DNA from: Dehalococcoidia bacterium
GTDB taxonomy: Bacteria; Chloroflexota; Dehalococcoidia; UBA3495
Length of the DNA stretch: 58,700 nt
Direction of reading: 5' to 3'
Assembly: GCA_030753265.1 (NCBI GenBank)
Contig: JASMCQ010000079.1
Location: 1 to 58,700 of the forward strand
Position numbers and translations under genes: made by a program. Each line of letters opens with the position of its first letter. The stretch's first letter is position 1. Positions 8,166 to 18,401 of this stretch are shown here, in pieces. The notes beneath the pieces are model-generated. The model did not search any database and had not been told where the DNA came from. It was given only the letters and a program-made list of their open reading frames with translations.

Positions 8166-9518
8166 ATGCAGACCAAGTACATGCTACCTGACAGCGATAT
8201 ACCGACTCACTGGTATAACATGCAGGCCGATTTGCCGACACCCCTGGCGCCGGTGCTCCACCCCGGAACCAAACAGCCCATCGGCCCCGACGACCTGGGC
8301 GCCATTTTCCCCATGGCCCTGATCGGCCAGGAGGTGAGCCAGGAGCGTTGGATCGAAATACCCGAGCCGGTCCGCGACATCTACCAGCTCTGGCGGCCTA
8401 CCCCCTTGTACCGGGCCCACCGGCTGGAAAAGGAGCTGGGGACCCCGGCTAAGATTTACTACAAGTACGAAGGCGTCAGCCCCGCCGGCAGCCACAAACC
8501 CACCCCGGCGGTGCCCCACGCCTACTATAACAAGTTGGAAGGCGTGAAACGGCTGTCCACCGAGACCGGCGCCGGACAGTGGGGCAGCGCCCTGTCCCTG
8601 GCTTGCAACTACTTCGGCATGGAATGCAAGGTCTACATGGTCGGCATCAGCTACCAGCAGAAGCCCTACCGCCGCACCCTCATGGAAACCTGGGGGGCCT
8701 CGGTGGTCTCCAGCCCGAGCCAGGAGACCGAAGCGGGCCGGCGCATTCTGGCCCAGGACCCCAACTCTCCCGGCAGTCTGGGCATCGCCATCGGCGAGGC
8801 CGTGGAGGACGCCGCCACCCGCTCTGACACCAACTACTCCCTAGGCAGCGTGTTGAACCACGTACTGCTGCACCAGACGGTCATCGGCCAGGAGTGCAAG
8901 AAGCAACTCGAGCAGGCGGGCGACTATCCGGACATGGTCATCGGCTGCGTCGGCGGCGGCAGCAGCTTCGCCGGCATCGCCTTCCCTTTCATCGAGGACC
9001 ACCTGACTCAGGGCCGGAAGATCCAGTTCATCGCCGTGGAGCCCGAGGCCTGCCCTACCATCACCCGCGGCGCCTTTACCTACGACTTCGGCGACACGGC
9101 GCAGATGACGCCGCTGATCAAGATGTTCACCCTGGGGCATACCTTCGTTCCACCCCCCATCCACTCGGGCGGGCTGCGCTATCACGGCATGTCTCCTCTG
9201 ATCAGCCATCTCTGCGACGCGGGGATCGTCGAGGCCCGGGCGGTCTACCAGAAGGCCATCTTCGAGGCCGCCATGCTGTTTGCCCGCACCGAGGGCATCC
9301 TGCCCGCCCCGGAGCCGACCCACGCCATCAAGGTCACCATCGATGAAGCCCTCAAGTGCAAGGAGTCGGGCGAGAGCAAGGTTATTCTGTTCAACCTTTG
9401 CGGCCACGGCCACTTCGACCTGTTCGCCTACGAGGCCCATCTGACAGGACAGCTGGAAGACTACGCCTACCCCCAGGCCGATATCGAGAAGGCCATCGCG
9501 GGGTTGCCTCAGCTGTAG
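8166..9518 (+). CDS. trpB2: Tryptophan synthase beta-like chain, TrpB2 type
   Basis: A 450-residue PLP enzyme of the TrpB2 subfamily, which is longer at the N-terminus than TrpB1 and condenses indole with serine. The PLP lysine is in [10 protein letters not shown] near residue 116. Glycine-rich phosphate-binding sequence [11 protein letters not shown] is near residue 260, and the catalytic-site segment is [10 protein letters not shown]. It lies directly behind a Trp-specific T-box leader and a ribosome site CGGAGG, so it is probably induced by tryptophan starvation. A second, TrpB1-type gene sits at the end of the cluster (16972-18180), and no trpA is present. TrpB2 may work without TrpA or salvage free indole; this is inference from the family. 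Confidence 0.93.
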   Translation: MQTKYMLPDSDIPTHWYNMQADLPTPLAPVLHPGTKQPIGPDDLGAIFPMALIGQEVSQERWIEIPEPVRDIYQLWRPTPLYRAHRLEKELGTPAKIYYKYEGVSPAGSHKPTPAVPHAYYNKLEGVKRLSTETGAGQWGSALSLACNYFGMECKVYMVGISYQQKPYRRTLMETWGASVVSSPSQETEAGRRILAQDPNSPGSLGIAIGEAVEDAATRSDTNYSLGSVLNHVLLHQTVIGQECKKQLEQAGDYPDMVIGCVGGGSSFAGIAFPFIEDHLTQGRKIQFIAVEPEACPTITRGAFTYDFGDTAQMTPLIKMFTLGHTFVPPPIHSGGLRYHGMSPLISHLCDAGIVEARAVYQKAIFEAAMLFARTEGILPAPEPTHAIKVTIDEALKCKESGESKVILFNLCGHGHFDLFAYEAHLTGQLEDYAYPQADIEKAIAGLPQL

Positions 9519-9687
9519 CCAGGCTCCCTGTGACCAAGAATCTATTTTATTCCTGGCGGCCATGCCCGGATAAGCCGCAAAGGCGAGACGTACCGGGACC
9601 AAATTTTCAGCGACCTCAGGGTACGCCGCGGTCTCGCGATAGGTCGAGGGGCTGAGCGGTCGCGAGGTTGAGACCGGGAAGGGCTGA

Positions 9688-11148
9688 ATGGCGAAGTATT
9701 CCCCGTCGTTGGAAGAAGTCAAGGCGCTGGCGGGACAGGGCAACCTGGTGCCCGTCTACCGTTCCATCAATGCCGACCTGGAGACGCCGGTATCCGCCTA
9801 TTTGAAGGTGGCCCGCCCTCCCTACTCCTTCCTGCTCGAAAGCGTGTCCGGAGGGGAGCGGCTGGGTCGCTACAGCTTCATTGGGACCGAGCCGTACCAG
9901 GTCATGAAGACCGGGCCGGGCCAGCCCGGAGGCCAGGTGGACCCGCTGACCCTGGTTCAGGCCGAGATGGACCGGTTCCAGCTTATCCCGGTAGCCGGGC
10001 TACCCCGGTTCCACGGCGGCGCCGTGGGTTACGTGGCCTACGACGCTATCAGCTACTTCGAGCCCAGGGTGCCCCCCATGCCCGCCGACCCCCAGGGCTT
10101 GCCCGAGTCGGTGTTCACCTTCGTTGACACGCTACTGGTGTTCGACCACCTGCGGCACGACATCAAGGTGGTCAGCCACGTCCGTCTGGACGGTGACGTG
10201 GACCGGGCCTACGGAGAGGCCACGGCGCGGATCAATGACTTGGTCCAGAGGCTGGCTCAGCCCCTTAAGATTCCCGCTGGTCTGGAGCGGACCGGAGGCC
10301 CTCCCGAATCCCCTCCGGACACACGTTCAAACTTCACCAGGGAGGCCTACGGCGTGGCGGTGGAGAAGTGCGTCGAGTACATCTACGCCGGAGACATCAT
10401 CCAGGTAGTCAACTCCCAGCGGTTCTCCCGCCGGACCGACGCCCACCCGTTCCAGGTGTACCGCGCACTGCGCAGCGTAAACCCTTCACCCTATATGTAC
10501 TACCTGGACCTGGACGGCTTCCAGATCGTCGGCGCGGCCATCGAGACGGTGGTACAGGTACAGGACGGCATCGCGGCGACCCATCCCATCGCCGGGACTC
10601 GCCCCAGGGGACGCACGCCCGAAGAGGACGATGCCATGGAACACGAACTCAAGACCAGCGAGAAGCAGCGGGCCGAGCACATCATGCTGGTGGACCTGGG
10701 ACGCAACGACATCGGCCGGGTCAGCGTACCGGGCACCGTTTCGGTGACCCAACTCATGGACGTGGAGCGCTTTTCCCACGTCATGCACCTGGTGTCCCAC
10801 GTGGAAGGACGTTTGAAGCCGGAACTCACCACCTATGACGCGTTGCGCTCTTGCTTCCCGGCGGGAACAGTTTCCGGCGCCCCCAAGATCCGGGCCATGG
10901 AAATCATCGCGGAAATTGAAGGCGAGAAACGGGGCGCCTACGGGGGAGCCGTGGGCTACTTCAGCTTCTCCGGAAACATGGACACCGCCCTGATCCTTCG
11001 CACCGGCATCTACAAGGACGGCACAATGTGCGTTCAGGCCGGCGGCGGCATCGTGGCGGACAGCGTGGCCGAAGACGAGTATCAGGAAACCAGGCACAAG
11101 GCAGGCGCGCTGATGCGGGCCATCGACCTGGCGGAGGGAAGGGAGTGA
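9688..11148 (+). CDS. trpE: Anthranilate synthase component I
   Basis: A 486-residue chorismate-binding enzyme that, with TrpG, makes anthranilate from chorismate. The N-terminal regulatory part contains SFLLESV near residue 50, the LLES element that binds feedback tryptophan. The catalytic part has PSPYMYYLDL, GTRPRGRTPEED, DLGRNDIGRV and CFPAGTVSGAPKIRAMEII. The last lacks the features of PabB, so TrpE is the better call. It begins 170 bp after trpB2 and may be read through from the T-box promoter. The 317-bp gap after it contains two repeat elements, so downstream genes may have their own promoter. Confidence 0.95.
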   Translation: MAKYSPSLEEVKALAGQGNLVPVYRSINADLETPVSAYLKVARPPYSFLLESVSGGERLGRYSFIGTEPYQVMKTGPGQPGGQVDPLTLVQAEMDRFQLIPVAGLPRFHGGAVGYVAYDAISYFEPRVPPMPADPQGLPESVFTFVDTLLVFDHLRHDIKVVSHVRLDGDVDRAYGEATARINDLVQRLAQPLKIPAGLERTGGPPESPPDTRSNFTREAYGVAVEKCVEYIYAGDIIQVVNSQRFSRRTDAHPFQVYRALRSVNPSPYMYYLDLDGFQIVGAAIETVVQVQDGIAATHPIAGTRPRGRTPEEDDAMEHELKTSEKQRAEHIMLVDLGRNDIGRVSVPGTVSVTQLMDVERFSHVMHLVSHVEGRLKPELTTYDALRSCFPAGTVSGAPKIRAMEIIAEIEGEKRGAYGGAVGYFSFSGNMDTALILRTGIYKDGTMCVQAGGGIVADSVAEDEYQETRHKAGALMRAIDLAEGRE

Positions 11149-11216
11149 GCGCTACGCGCCTATTTAATGACCCTTGCATTAGTACCCAAACAACATGGAA
11201 GGCTGCGCTGCGAGGG

Positions 11217-11263
11217 AAATCCCCCTTAGTCCCCCTTTAATAAAGGGGGAAACAGGGGGATTT
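11217..11263. repeat. Nested palindrome of C/G-run type
   Basis: Outer arms AAATCCCCC (11217-11225) and GGGGGATTT (11255-11263) enclose an inner perfect hairpin, CCCCCTTTA (11231-11239) and TAAAGGGGG (11241-11249). The structure is typical of dispersed extragenic elements found in many bacterial genomes. Only one copy is present here. Confidence 0.75.
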
Positions 11264-11370
11264 GGACCACAACCAAGCTCTAAACCAAGTTTACCTATCA
11301 ATGCATGAATCTATGATAGCTAGGAACGGGCTGAGTCCAGGCCGTGTGACGCGCTCGGGGCCGGCGGATT

Positions 11371-11428
11371 TCACCCGTTCGCGGTGAACCAACCTCACCC
11401 GTTCGTGGTGAGCCTGTCGAACCACGGG
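11371..11428. repeat. Dispersed palindromic repeat (GTTCG...GTCGAAC family), copy 2
   Basis: Two direct half-units, CACCCGTTCGCGGTGAACC and CACCCGTTCGTGGTGAGCC, the second continuing into TGTCGAACCACGGG. It is the same family as 2903-2966, 20646-20676 and the core of the element at 26406-26526. Confidence 0.7.
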
Positions 11429-11465
11429 TGCGGTCTAATTGTTTGTCTCTGAGGAGGTGGAACCC

Positions 11466-11906
11466 ATGATGACCTCATTCTTCCACACCGGATTTGTGGT
11501 CAAAGACCTGGAGAAGTCGATGGACTTCTACGTCAACGTCCTGGGAATGCGGGTGGCCGGCCGCATGGAGCGCAAGGGTGGGTTTGCCGCCCAGCTGCTG
11601 GCCTTCCCCGATGCCCACATCAAGGGCGCCTTTCTGGACAAGGGTGAGGGCCACCAACTGGAGCTGATCCAGTACATTTCGCCCTCCAGCGGTCCGGGCG
11701 GCATCAACCGCAACGATCTGGGCGCGGCCCACCTGGCATTTTTCGTGACGGACATCGACAAATTCCACGCCGAGACCTCCCAGCGCGGCCTGCGGTTCAA
11801 CAACCCTCCGGCGGCCCTCGAGGACGAGTACGGCAAGCTGCTGCGCAAGGCCCTCTACGCCCAGGACCCCGACGGCAACTGGTTGGAGTTCGTGGAGTTG
11901 TTCTGA
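11466..11906 (+). CDS. VOC-superfamily (glyoxalase-like) protein
   Basis: A 146-residue protein with two beta-alpha-beta-beta-beta modules of the vicinal oxygen chelate fold. Candidate metal ligands are His in FFHTGFVV, Glu in HQLELIQY, His in AAHLAFFV and Glu in WLEFVELF, the usual H/E/H/E pattern, so a metal-dependent lyase, isomerase or dioxygenase is possible. The start is the ATG at 11466, preceded by AGGAGGTGG at a 7-base spacing. Its stop overlaps the trpG start (TGATG), so the two are translationally coupled although a VOC protein has no known role in tryptophan synthesis. It may simply be an operon passenger. Confidence 0.85.
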   Translation: MMTSFFHTGFVVKDLEKSMDFYVNVLGMRVAGRMERKGGFAAQLLAFPDAHIKGAFLDKGEGHQLELIQYISPSSGPGGINRNDLGAAHLAFFVTDIDKFHAETSQRGLRFNNPPAALEDEYGKLLRKALYAQDPDGNWLEFVELF

Positions 11907-12478
11907 TGCTGTTGATGATCGACAACTACGACAGCTTTACCTACAACCTGTACCAGTACCTGTCGGAGTTGGGCGCCGAGGTGGTGACGGTCCGCAACGA
12001 CAAAATAACCCTGGAGGACATCGAGGAAATGGCCCCCGAGGGGATCATCGTTTCGCCGGGGCCGTCCACCCCCCTGCAAGCGGGCATCTCCAACGACGTG
12101 ATTCGCCGCTTCGGGCCGGAACTGCCGACCCTGGGAGTGTGCCTGGGGCACCAATGCATCGGGTATGTCTACGGCGCTCGCGTGGACCGGGCCGCCGAGA
12201 TTCGCCACGGCAAGACCTCCATGATCCACCACAGCGGCAAGGGTTTGCTATCCGGGCTGCCTGACCCCTTCGAGGCTATCCGCTACCATTCGTTGGTGGT
12301 CTACCCGGAGACCTTGCCCGACTCCCTGGAAGTCACCGCCTGGACCGACGACGGCCTGATTATGGGACTGCGCCACAAAGAGCACCCGGTGGAGGGTGTC
12401 CAGTTCCATCCGGAGTCCATCATGACGCCCCAGGGCAAGGCCCTATTGCAGAACTTCTTAGACCGGGTGAAAGGATAA
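11906..12478 (+). CDS. trpG: Anthranilate synthase glutamine amidotransferase subunit
   Basis: A 190-residue class I glutamine amidotransferase that supplies ammonia to TrpE. The N-terminus MLLMIDNYDSFTYNL is the family hallmark. The nucleophilic Cys is in GVCLGHQCIG near residue 79, and the His/Glu partners are in VEGVQFHPES near residue 170. The start ATG overlaps the stop of the VOC gene. It could also serve para-aminobenzoate synthase, as TrpG/PabA proteins often do. Within this cluster the tryptophan role is the main one. Confidence 0.95.
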   Translation: MLLMIDNYDSFTYNLYQYLSELGAEVVTVRNDKITLEDIEEMAPEGIIVSPGPSTPLQAGISNDVIRRFGPELPTLGVCLGHQCIGYVYGARVDRAAEIRHGKTSMIHHSGKGLLSGLPDPFEAIRYHSLVVYPETLPDSLEVTAWTDDGLIMGLRHKEHPVEGVQFHPESIMTPQGKALLQNFLDRVKG

Positions 12479-12648
12479 GCCGTTCGCAATCTGCCGCCTC
12501 CCCGGGAACTTCCCACCGGCAACCTGCTTCTATACTGAGGCGTACCACCGCAGCCAAGAACGTGAACAACATCCGGTCCGCCGGCCTCAAGGGCCGTAAT
12601 CGGGTTTGGCCTTTATCGGGTTTGGATCGAAGGGGAGGTGACTCCGCT

Positions 12649-12750
12649 ATGATGATCCTTGACATCGACATCGCAGAAGCACCGGCCCTACCGGCGGAAG
12701 GCGGAAGATCCAGCGAGGCCAGGCGCGGCCGCCTTGGCCTGAGTGAGTAG
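12649..12750 (+). CDS. Possible 33-residue small ORF before the PEBP lipoprotein
   Basis: A short frame opens with ATGATG at 12649 after a strong ribosome site (AGGGGAGGTG, spacing about 8). It encodes an acidic start (MMILDIDIAEAPALPAE) and ends 4 bases before the lipoprotein start at 12755. The tight junction could couple translation. It has no Trp run and no known homologue that I recognise. It may be a leader peptide or chance. Confidence 0.3.
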   Translation: MMILDIDIAEAPALPAEGGRSSEARRGRLGLSE

Positions 12751-12754
12751 CATC

Positions 12755-14125
12755 ATGAAGGGCGCGGTCTCCCTGAAGATATTTCCGGCACTGGCACTTG
12801 CGCTGTCGCTATTAGCCTGCGGAGGCGCCGCTGCCACGGCCCGTCCTTTGCCCACCTCTCCGGCTTCCACGGCATCTCCGACGGCGACGCCTACCACCAG
12901 GCCGGCAACCAGGCCCCCAGAGACCACCCCAGTTGTGGTCTGGCCTTCGCTTGCCGAGATCGAACCCTCGGTTGCCGCGCCGGGAGAAGAGGTACAGCTT
13001 CAGGGCCTGGGCGGCCTTACCAAGCTCACCACCGCCGAAGGGCGGGTGACCGGCCACCTCGAGTCGGCCAGATCCTTCGACCTGTACTTCGATGGCGAGC
13101 CGGCCGGCTCCTTCGTGTGTCAAACCGGCGCCTGCCGGGGCTCTCTCACCGTGCCGGGAGGGGCATCCCCCGGCAGCCACCAGATCTCCGTCGAAGGGGG
13201 CTCGAGCCGGCACCTCACCGTGACCGGATCCTCCGCCGCCACGCCGGATCCCGCGCCAGCATCTACCGTGTTGCCAACGCCAACCCCTGGACCGTACACC
13301 GGGACCCCGGGGTCCACCGAGGTCACGATCTGGCCTTCGCTGTCCAAGATTGAGCCCTCGGTGGCGGCGCCGGGAGAAGAGGTCCGGGTTGAGGGCACCG
13401 GCGGCCATGCCGAACTCAGGGCCGCCGACGGGACCGTGACGGGGTACATCGAGTCGGCCAGATCGTTTTACCTGTACTTCGATGACGAGCCCTTCGGCTC
13501 GCTCGGGTGCTACGTCAACGTATGCCGGGGCGCTCTCGTCGTGCCGGATGGGGCCTCGCCCGGCGGCCATCAAATCTCGATCGAAGGGGGCTCCACCCGG
13601 TCCCTCACCGTGGCCGCAGCCTCGACCACCCTTCCGCCGCCGGCGACGCCCACGTTTCCGGCGGCCACGATCGCTCCGGAGCCCTTCGCTCTGCTCACCA
13701 CCGCGTTCCCCGACGCCGGCGCGATCCCCCTCCGCTACAGCTGCGACGGAGAGGACATCTCCCCGGCCCTTTCCTGGACCTCACCTCCACCGGGGACCGC
13801 GACCTTCGCCCTCATCATGGACGATCCCGACGCTCCGGGCGGCACCTGGGACCACTGGACCGTTTTCAATATCCCGGCCGGTACCCTGGAGCTGCCGGAG
13901 GGCGAGCCCACCGGCGGCGGCGTGCCGGGCAGCAATAGCTGGGGCGAGACCGGCTACGGCGGCCCCTGCCCGCCCTCGGGACCGGCCCACGAGTACCGGT
14001 TCTTCCTCTACGCCCTGGACCGTTCCCTGGACCTCTCCGCCGGAGCGTCCAAAGAATCGGTCCAAGGCGCGATGGCCGGGCACGTCTTGGCCGAGAGTAC
14101 GCTCACCGGCAGCTACGGGCGTTAA
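12755..14125 (+). CDS. Lipoprotein with two internal repeats and a C-terminal PEBP (YbhB/Raf kinase inhibitor-like) domain
   Basis: The 456-residue product starts with a lipoprotein signal peptide ending SLLAC, then a Thr/Pro-rich linker. Two homologous modules of about 95 residues follow, each beginning with VWPSL or IWPSL and the shared EIEPSVAAPGEEV-type core and ending PGxHQIS(V/I)EGGS. They look like secreted beta-sandwich repeats. The last 150 residues are a PEBP domain with YSCDGEDISPALSW, LIMDDPDAPGGTWDHW and GPAHEYRFFLYALD. The start chosen is the ATG at 12755; a GTG at 12743 is in frame. It lies between trpG and trpD with no obvious link to tryptophan. The PEBP domain may bind a lipid or anion outside the cell. 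Confidence 0.85.
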   Translation: MKGAVSLKIFPALALALSLLACGGAAATARPLPTSPASTASPTATPTTRPATRPPETTPVVVWPSLAEIEPSVAAPGEEVQLQGLGGLTKLTTAEGRVTGHLESARSFDLYFDGEPAGSFVCQTGACRGSLTVPGGASPGSHQISVEGGSSRHLTVTGSSAATPDPAPASTVLPTPTPGPYTGTPGSTEVTIWPSLSKIEPSVAAPGEEVRVEGTGGHAELRAADGTVTGYIESARSFYLYFDDEPFGSLGCYVNVCRGALVVPDGASPGGHQISIEGGSTRSLTVAAASTTLPPPATPTFPAATIAPEPFALLTTAFPDAGAIPLRYSCDGEDISPALSWTSPPPGTATFALIMDDPDAPGGTWDHWTVFNIPAGTLELPEGEPTGGGVPGSNSWGETGYGGPCPPSGPAHEYRFFLYALDRSLDLSAGASKESVQGAMAGHVLAESTLTGSYGR

Positions 14126-14242
14126 AGGCGGGCCCGCCAGTCCAGTTCCCCTTGCGAACGGTGAAGGCTACAATGGGGGTTCCAAGCTAAAAGCAGCGAC
14201 ATCTTCCGGGCCAAAGGCCGGGGCACAGGAGAGACCAGACCG

Positions 14243-15268
14243 ATGATTCGTGAAGCCATTGAAGCCGTGGTCGGCGGCGGTTCCCTCAGCAGGGACGATG
14301 CCGCCACCGTAATGCGAGAGATCATGGATGGGGAGGCCACCCCGGCCCAGTTGGGAGCCTTCCTCACCGCCCTGCGTCTCAAAGGGGAGACTGTCCTGGA
14401 GATCGCCGGGTTTGCCACGGTGATGCGGGAGAAGGCCCTCAAGGTGAACGTGGACGGCCCGTTGGTGGACACCGTGGGCACCGGCGGCGACGGCAACAAC
14501 ACGTTCAACATATCCACCGCCACGGCCTTCGTGGCGGCGGGCGCCGGACTGAAAGTGGCCAAACACGGGGGCCGGGCCGCCTCCGGCTCCTGCGGCAGCG
14601 CCGACGTGTTGGAAGCCCTGGGCGTCAAGATCGACCTGCCTCCGGAGGGTGTGGAGCGTTGCATCAATGAGACCGGCATCGGGTTTATGTTCGCCCCGGT
14701 CTTTCATCCGGCCATGCGCCACGCCGCGCCGGTCCGCCGGGAACTGGGCATCCGCACCGTGTTCAACATCCTGGGTCCTATGACCAACCCGGCGGGCGCT
14801 CAGAGCCTGTTGCTGGGCGTGGCCCTCCCCGAGCTTGGTCAAAAGATGGCCGAGGTGATGCGGCTGCTGGAGACTCACCATTGCGTTATCGTCCACGGGG
14901 AAGGCGGGCTCGACGAGATCACCCTCTCCGGCGACACGGTCATCTGGGAGATCAAGGACGGCGAGCTGTGGACCTGGATGCTGTCGCTGGAGGAGATTGG
15001 CCTGCCGGAACGCTCCATCGCGGATATTCGCGGCGGCACCAAGGAAGAGAACGCGGCCACCATGCGGCAGGTATTCGGGGGCGAACCGGGGCCGATCCGC
15101 GACATAGTCCTCGTGAACAGCGCGGCCGTGCTGCTGGTCGGGGACCTGGTGTCGAGCATCGGGGAGGGCATCAAGCTGGCCGCTGAATCCATCGACGGCG
15201 GCGCGGCCCTCGCCAAGCTGGATGGGCTGATCGAGTTGAGCCAGCGGCTGGGTAAGGATGCTGGCTGA
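14243..15268 (+). CDS. trpD: Anthranilate phosphoribosyltransferase
   Basis: A 341-residue enzyme that joins anthranilate to PRPP, the second step of the pathway. The PRPP-binding glycine loop is GTGGDGNNTFNIST near residues 78-91, and the anthranilate-site sequence KHGGRAASGSCGSAD follows (many homologues have KHGNRAASS). The C-terminal half has FNILGPMTNPA and VHGEGGLDEI. The ATG at 14243 follows an AGGAG site. The gene follows the PEBP lipoprotein after 117 bp and is followed by trpC after 205 bp. Confidence 0.95.
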   Translation: MIREAIEAVVGGGSLSRDDAATVMREIMDGEATPAQLGAFLTALRLKGETVLEIAGFATVMREKALKVNVDGPLVDTVGTGGDGNNTFNISTATAFVAAGAGLKVAKHGGRAASGSCGSADVLEALGVKIDLPPEGVERCINETGIGFMFAPVFHPAMRHAAPVRRELGIRTVFNILGPMTNPAGAQSLLLGVALPELGQKMAEVMRLLETHHCVIVHGEGGLDEITLSGDTVIWEIKDGELWTWMLSLEEIGLPERSIADIRGGTKEENAATMRQVFGGEPGPIRDIVLVNSAAVLLVGDLVSSIGEGIKLAAESIDGGAALAKLDGLIELSQRLGKDAG

Positions 15269-15473
15269 AGCCAAACTGGAAGAAAGGCCTGTGCCAAGCG
15301 TAAGATATGTAGCGGGAATAGAGAACGTGATGGTAACTTTTTGCCCGGCGAGGCGTCCCAGGGATGAAGATCAGGTATAGTCGACCGGTGGATACTCTTC
15401 TCGTAGAGCTTGCCGAATTCCAACTCAGTTCCTTGGCCAGACTGGTCAAAGAACAGGAGGTCGGGCTGGGCTG

Positions 15474-16280
15474 ATGCCGGGCATCCTTGACGAAATCGTC
15501 GCCGCCAAGCGCGGTGAGGTCGCCGGCCAGAAAGAGGCGGTCCCGCTGGAGGCGCTCCAGGACCTGATTGGGTCCCGGCCGGCGCCGTTGAACCTGTCGG
15601 GCGCCCTCTTGGGAAGCGGCATACGGTTGATAGCCGAGGTGAAAAAGGCCTCGCCCTCCCGGGGCCTGCTGTGCCCCAGCTTCGACCCGGTGCGGCTCGC
15701 CCGCGCCTACGCCGGCAACGGAGCGGCGGCAATTTCCGTGCTAACCGATCCCCGGTTCCAGGGAGAGCTGGACCACATCGTCCGGATCAAAGAAGCTGGG
15801 GCCTCGCTACGGGCGCCGGTGTTGCGCAAGGACTTTATCTTCGACCCGTACCAGGTGCACGAGGCCCGGGCGGCCGGGGCCGACGCCCTGCTGCTGATCG
15901 TGGCGATCCTTTCGCCCCAGCAGCTCAAGGAGCTGTTGAATCTGAGCCAGGAGCTATGGATGCAATGCCTGGTAGAGGTCCATGACGAAGCGGAATTGCG
16001 GGTGGCCCTGGACGCCGGCGCCGAGGTTATCGGCATCAACAACCGGGACCTGAGCACCTTCGACACCGACCTGGCGGTCACCGAGCGGCTGGCCCCCCTG
16101 GTTCCCAGGGGTAGGCTCGTGGTCAGCGAGAGCGGCATCAACAGCCAGGAGCATCTGCGCCGGTTGAGCCGCACGCGGGTCAACGGCGTCTTGGTGGGAG
16201 AGGCGCTGGTCACCGCTCCCGACGTGGGCGAAAAGGTCCGTGAATTCACCGGACAGGCCATCCCGCCGGACGGCCCATGA
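15474..16280 (+). CDS. trpC: Indole-3-glycerol phosphate synthase
   Basis: A 268-residue TIM-barrel enzyme that closes the indole ring. Expected motifs are present in order: MPGILDEIVAAKRGEV, IAEVKKASPSRG with catalytic Lys, VLRKDFIFDPYQV with the second Lys, GINNRDL and VSESGIN. The ATG at 15474 lies about 13 bases after an AGGAGG, a somewhat long gap. The stop overlaps trpF by four bases (ATGA), which shows coupled translation. Confidence 0.95.
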   Translation: MPGILDEIVAAKRGEVAGQKEAVPLEALQDLIGSRPAPLNLSGALLGSGIRLIAEVKKASPSRGLLCPSFDPVRLARAYAGNGAAAISVLTDPRFQGELDHIVRIKEAGASLRAPVLRKDFIFDPYQVHEARAAGADALLLIVAILSPQQLKELLNLSQELWMQCLVEVHDEAELRVALDAGAEVIGINNRDLSTFDTDLAVTERLAPLVPRGRLVVSESGINSQEHLRRLSRTRVNGVLVGEALVTAPDVGEKVREFTGQAIPPDGP

Positions 16281-16942
16281 CCAGGGTCAAGATTTGCGGT
16301 ATCCGGGAGTTGGCCGACGCCCTGGCCGCCGCCGAGGCGGGCGCCGATTACGTCGGGCTGGTCTTCGTGCCCGGCCGCCGCCGTTGCCTGGAGCCCGGAG
16401 CGGCCCTGGGCATCGTGAAAGAGTTGCGGTCTTCCGGAGGCCCGGTCCCCAAGGTGGTGGGGCTGTTCGCCGACCAGCCGTTGGACGAGGTGAACCGGAC
16501 TATCCGGACCTGCGGTTTGGACCTGGCCCAGCTCTGCGGCGGAGAGACGCTGGAGTATTGCGAGAGCGTTCGGTGCCGGGTCATCAAGGTGGTGCATGTC
16601 GACGCCGCAGTACCGGGTGAGGCGGCGGTAACCGCCCTGGGCGACCGCGTCCGGTCCTACCGGGACGCCGGGCACCTGGTGACGCTGGACCGGTTGGTAG
16701 CAGGGCTCCAGGGAGGCACGGGAGCTAGCTTCGACTGGGAGGTCGCGGCGTCGCTGTCCCAGCGGGGACTCTCCTTCTTGCTGGCAGGGGGCCTCTCCCC
16801 GGCCAACGTGGCCCAGGCCGTGGCCACCGTGGGACCCTGGGGGGTGGACGTTTCCAGCGGAGTGGAGACGAACGGGGCCAAGGATCATGCAAAGATTCGG
16901 GCATTCATCAAGAACACCCATCCGCAAACAGCAGATCGCTGA
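16277..16942 (+). CDS. trpF: Phosphoribosylanthranilate isomerase
   Basis: A 221-residue TIM-barrel enzyme for the Amadori rearrangement between TrpD and TrpC products. KICGI near the N-terminus contains the catalytic Cys. Near the C-terminus, LAGGLSPANV and VDVSSGVE carry the phosphate-binding loop and the catalytic Asp. It overlaps trpC by four bases and precedes trpB by 29 bp, so trpC-trpF-trpB form a compact unit. Confidence 0.95.
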   Translation: MTRVKICGIRELADALAAAEAGADYVGLVFVPGRRRCLEPGAALGIVKELRSSGGPVPKVVGLFADQPLDEVNRTIRTCGLDLAQLCGGETLEYCESVRCRVIKVVHVDAAVPGEAAVTALGDRVRSYRDAGHLVTLDRLVAGLQGGTGASFDWEVAASLSQRGLSFLLAGGLSPANVAQAVATVGPWGVDVSSGVETNGAKDHAKIRAFIKNTHPQTADR

Positions 16943-16971
16943 TTGCTGGACTAATTTCGAGGATTTGACAG

Positions 16972-18180
<1,209 letters not shown>

Positions 18181-18354
18181 TTGCCAAGGCGCCTGAACCC
18201 ATCGCCCCGCGCCACGGCGAAGATTAGACGAAGACCGTTTCTTGGCAGCGGTTAGGCATCGACCTTGGTTGCCGGGACGCCGCTCCCCAGCTAGGCGGCG
18301 GCGACGGTCAAGGGCCCTCCAGAGATTCGGCGGCATCCGGGATGTTGCTAAAGT

Positions 18355-18363
18355 TGATATAAT
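18355..18363 (+). promoter_or_regulatory. Extended -10 promoter before the third SDR
   Basis: TGATATAAT contains a perfect TATAAT (18358-18363) with the TG extension one base upstream. No good -35 is seen. The SDR start codon is 39 bp downstream, so this separates the SDR from the trp genes. Confidence 0.6.
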
Positions 18364-18401
18364 GGGCTGCGGCCCTCAATCCGCCTTGGGGAGGCATTGG
18401 A

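Larger units (their letters stand above)
11149..11465. other. Repeat-bearing gap between trpE and the VOC gene
   Basis: This stretch holds two separate palindromic elements (11217-11263 and 11371-11428, listed separately). I found no open frame with a ribosome site, and no near-consensus promoter. The last 15 bp contain the strong AGGAGG site of the VOC gene. Confidence 0.7.

Noticed and set aside
14168..15274. Long antisense ORF opposite trpD
   Set aside because: Same cause; the sense frame has all anthranilate phosphoribosyltransferase motifs.
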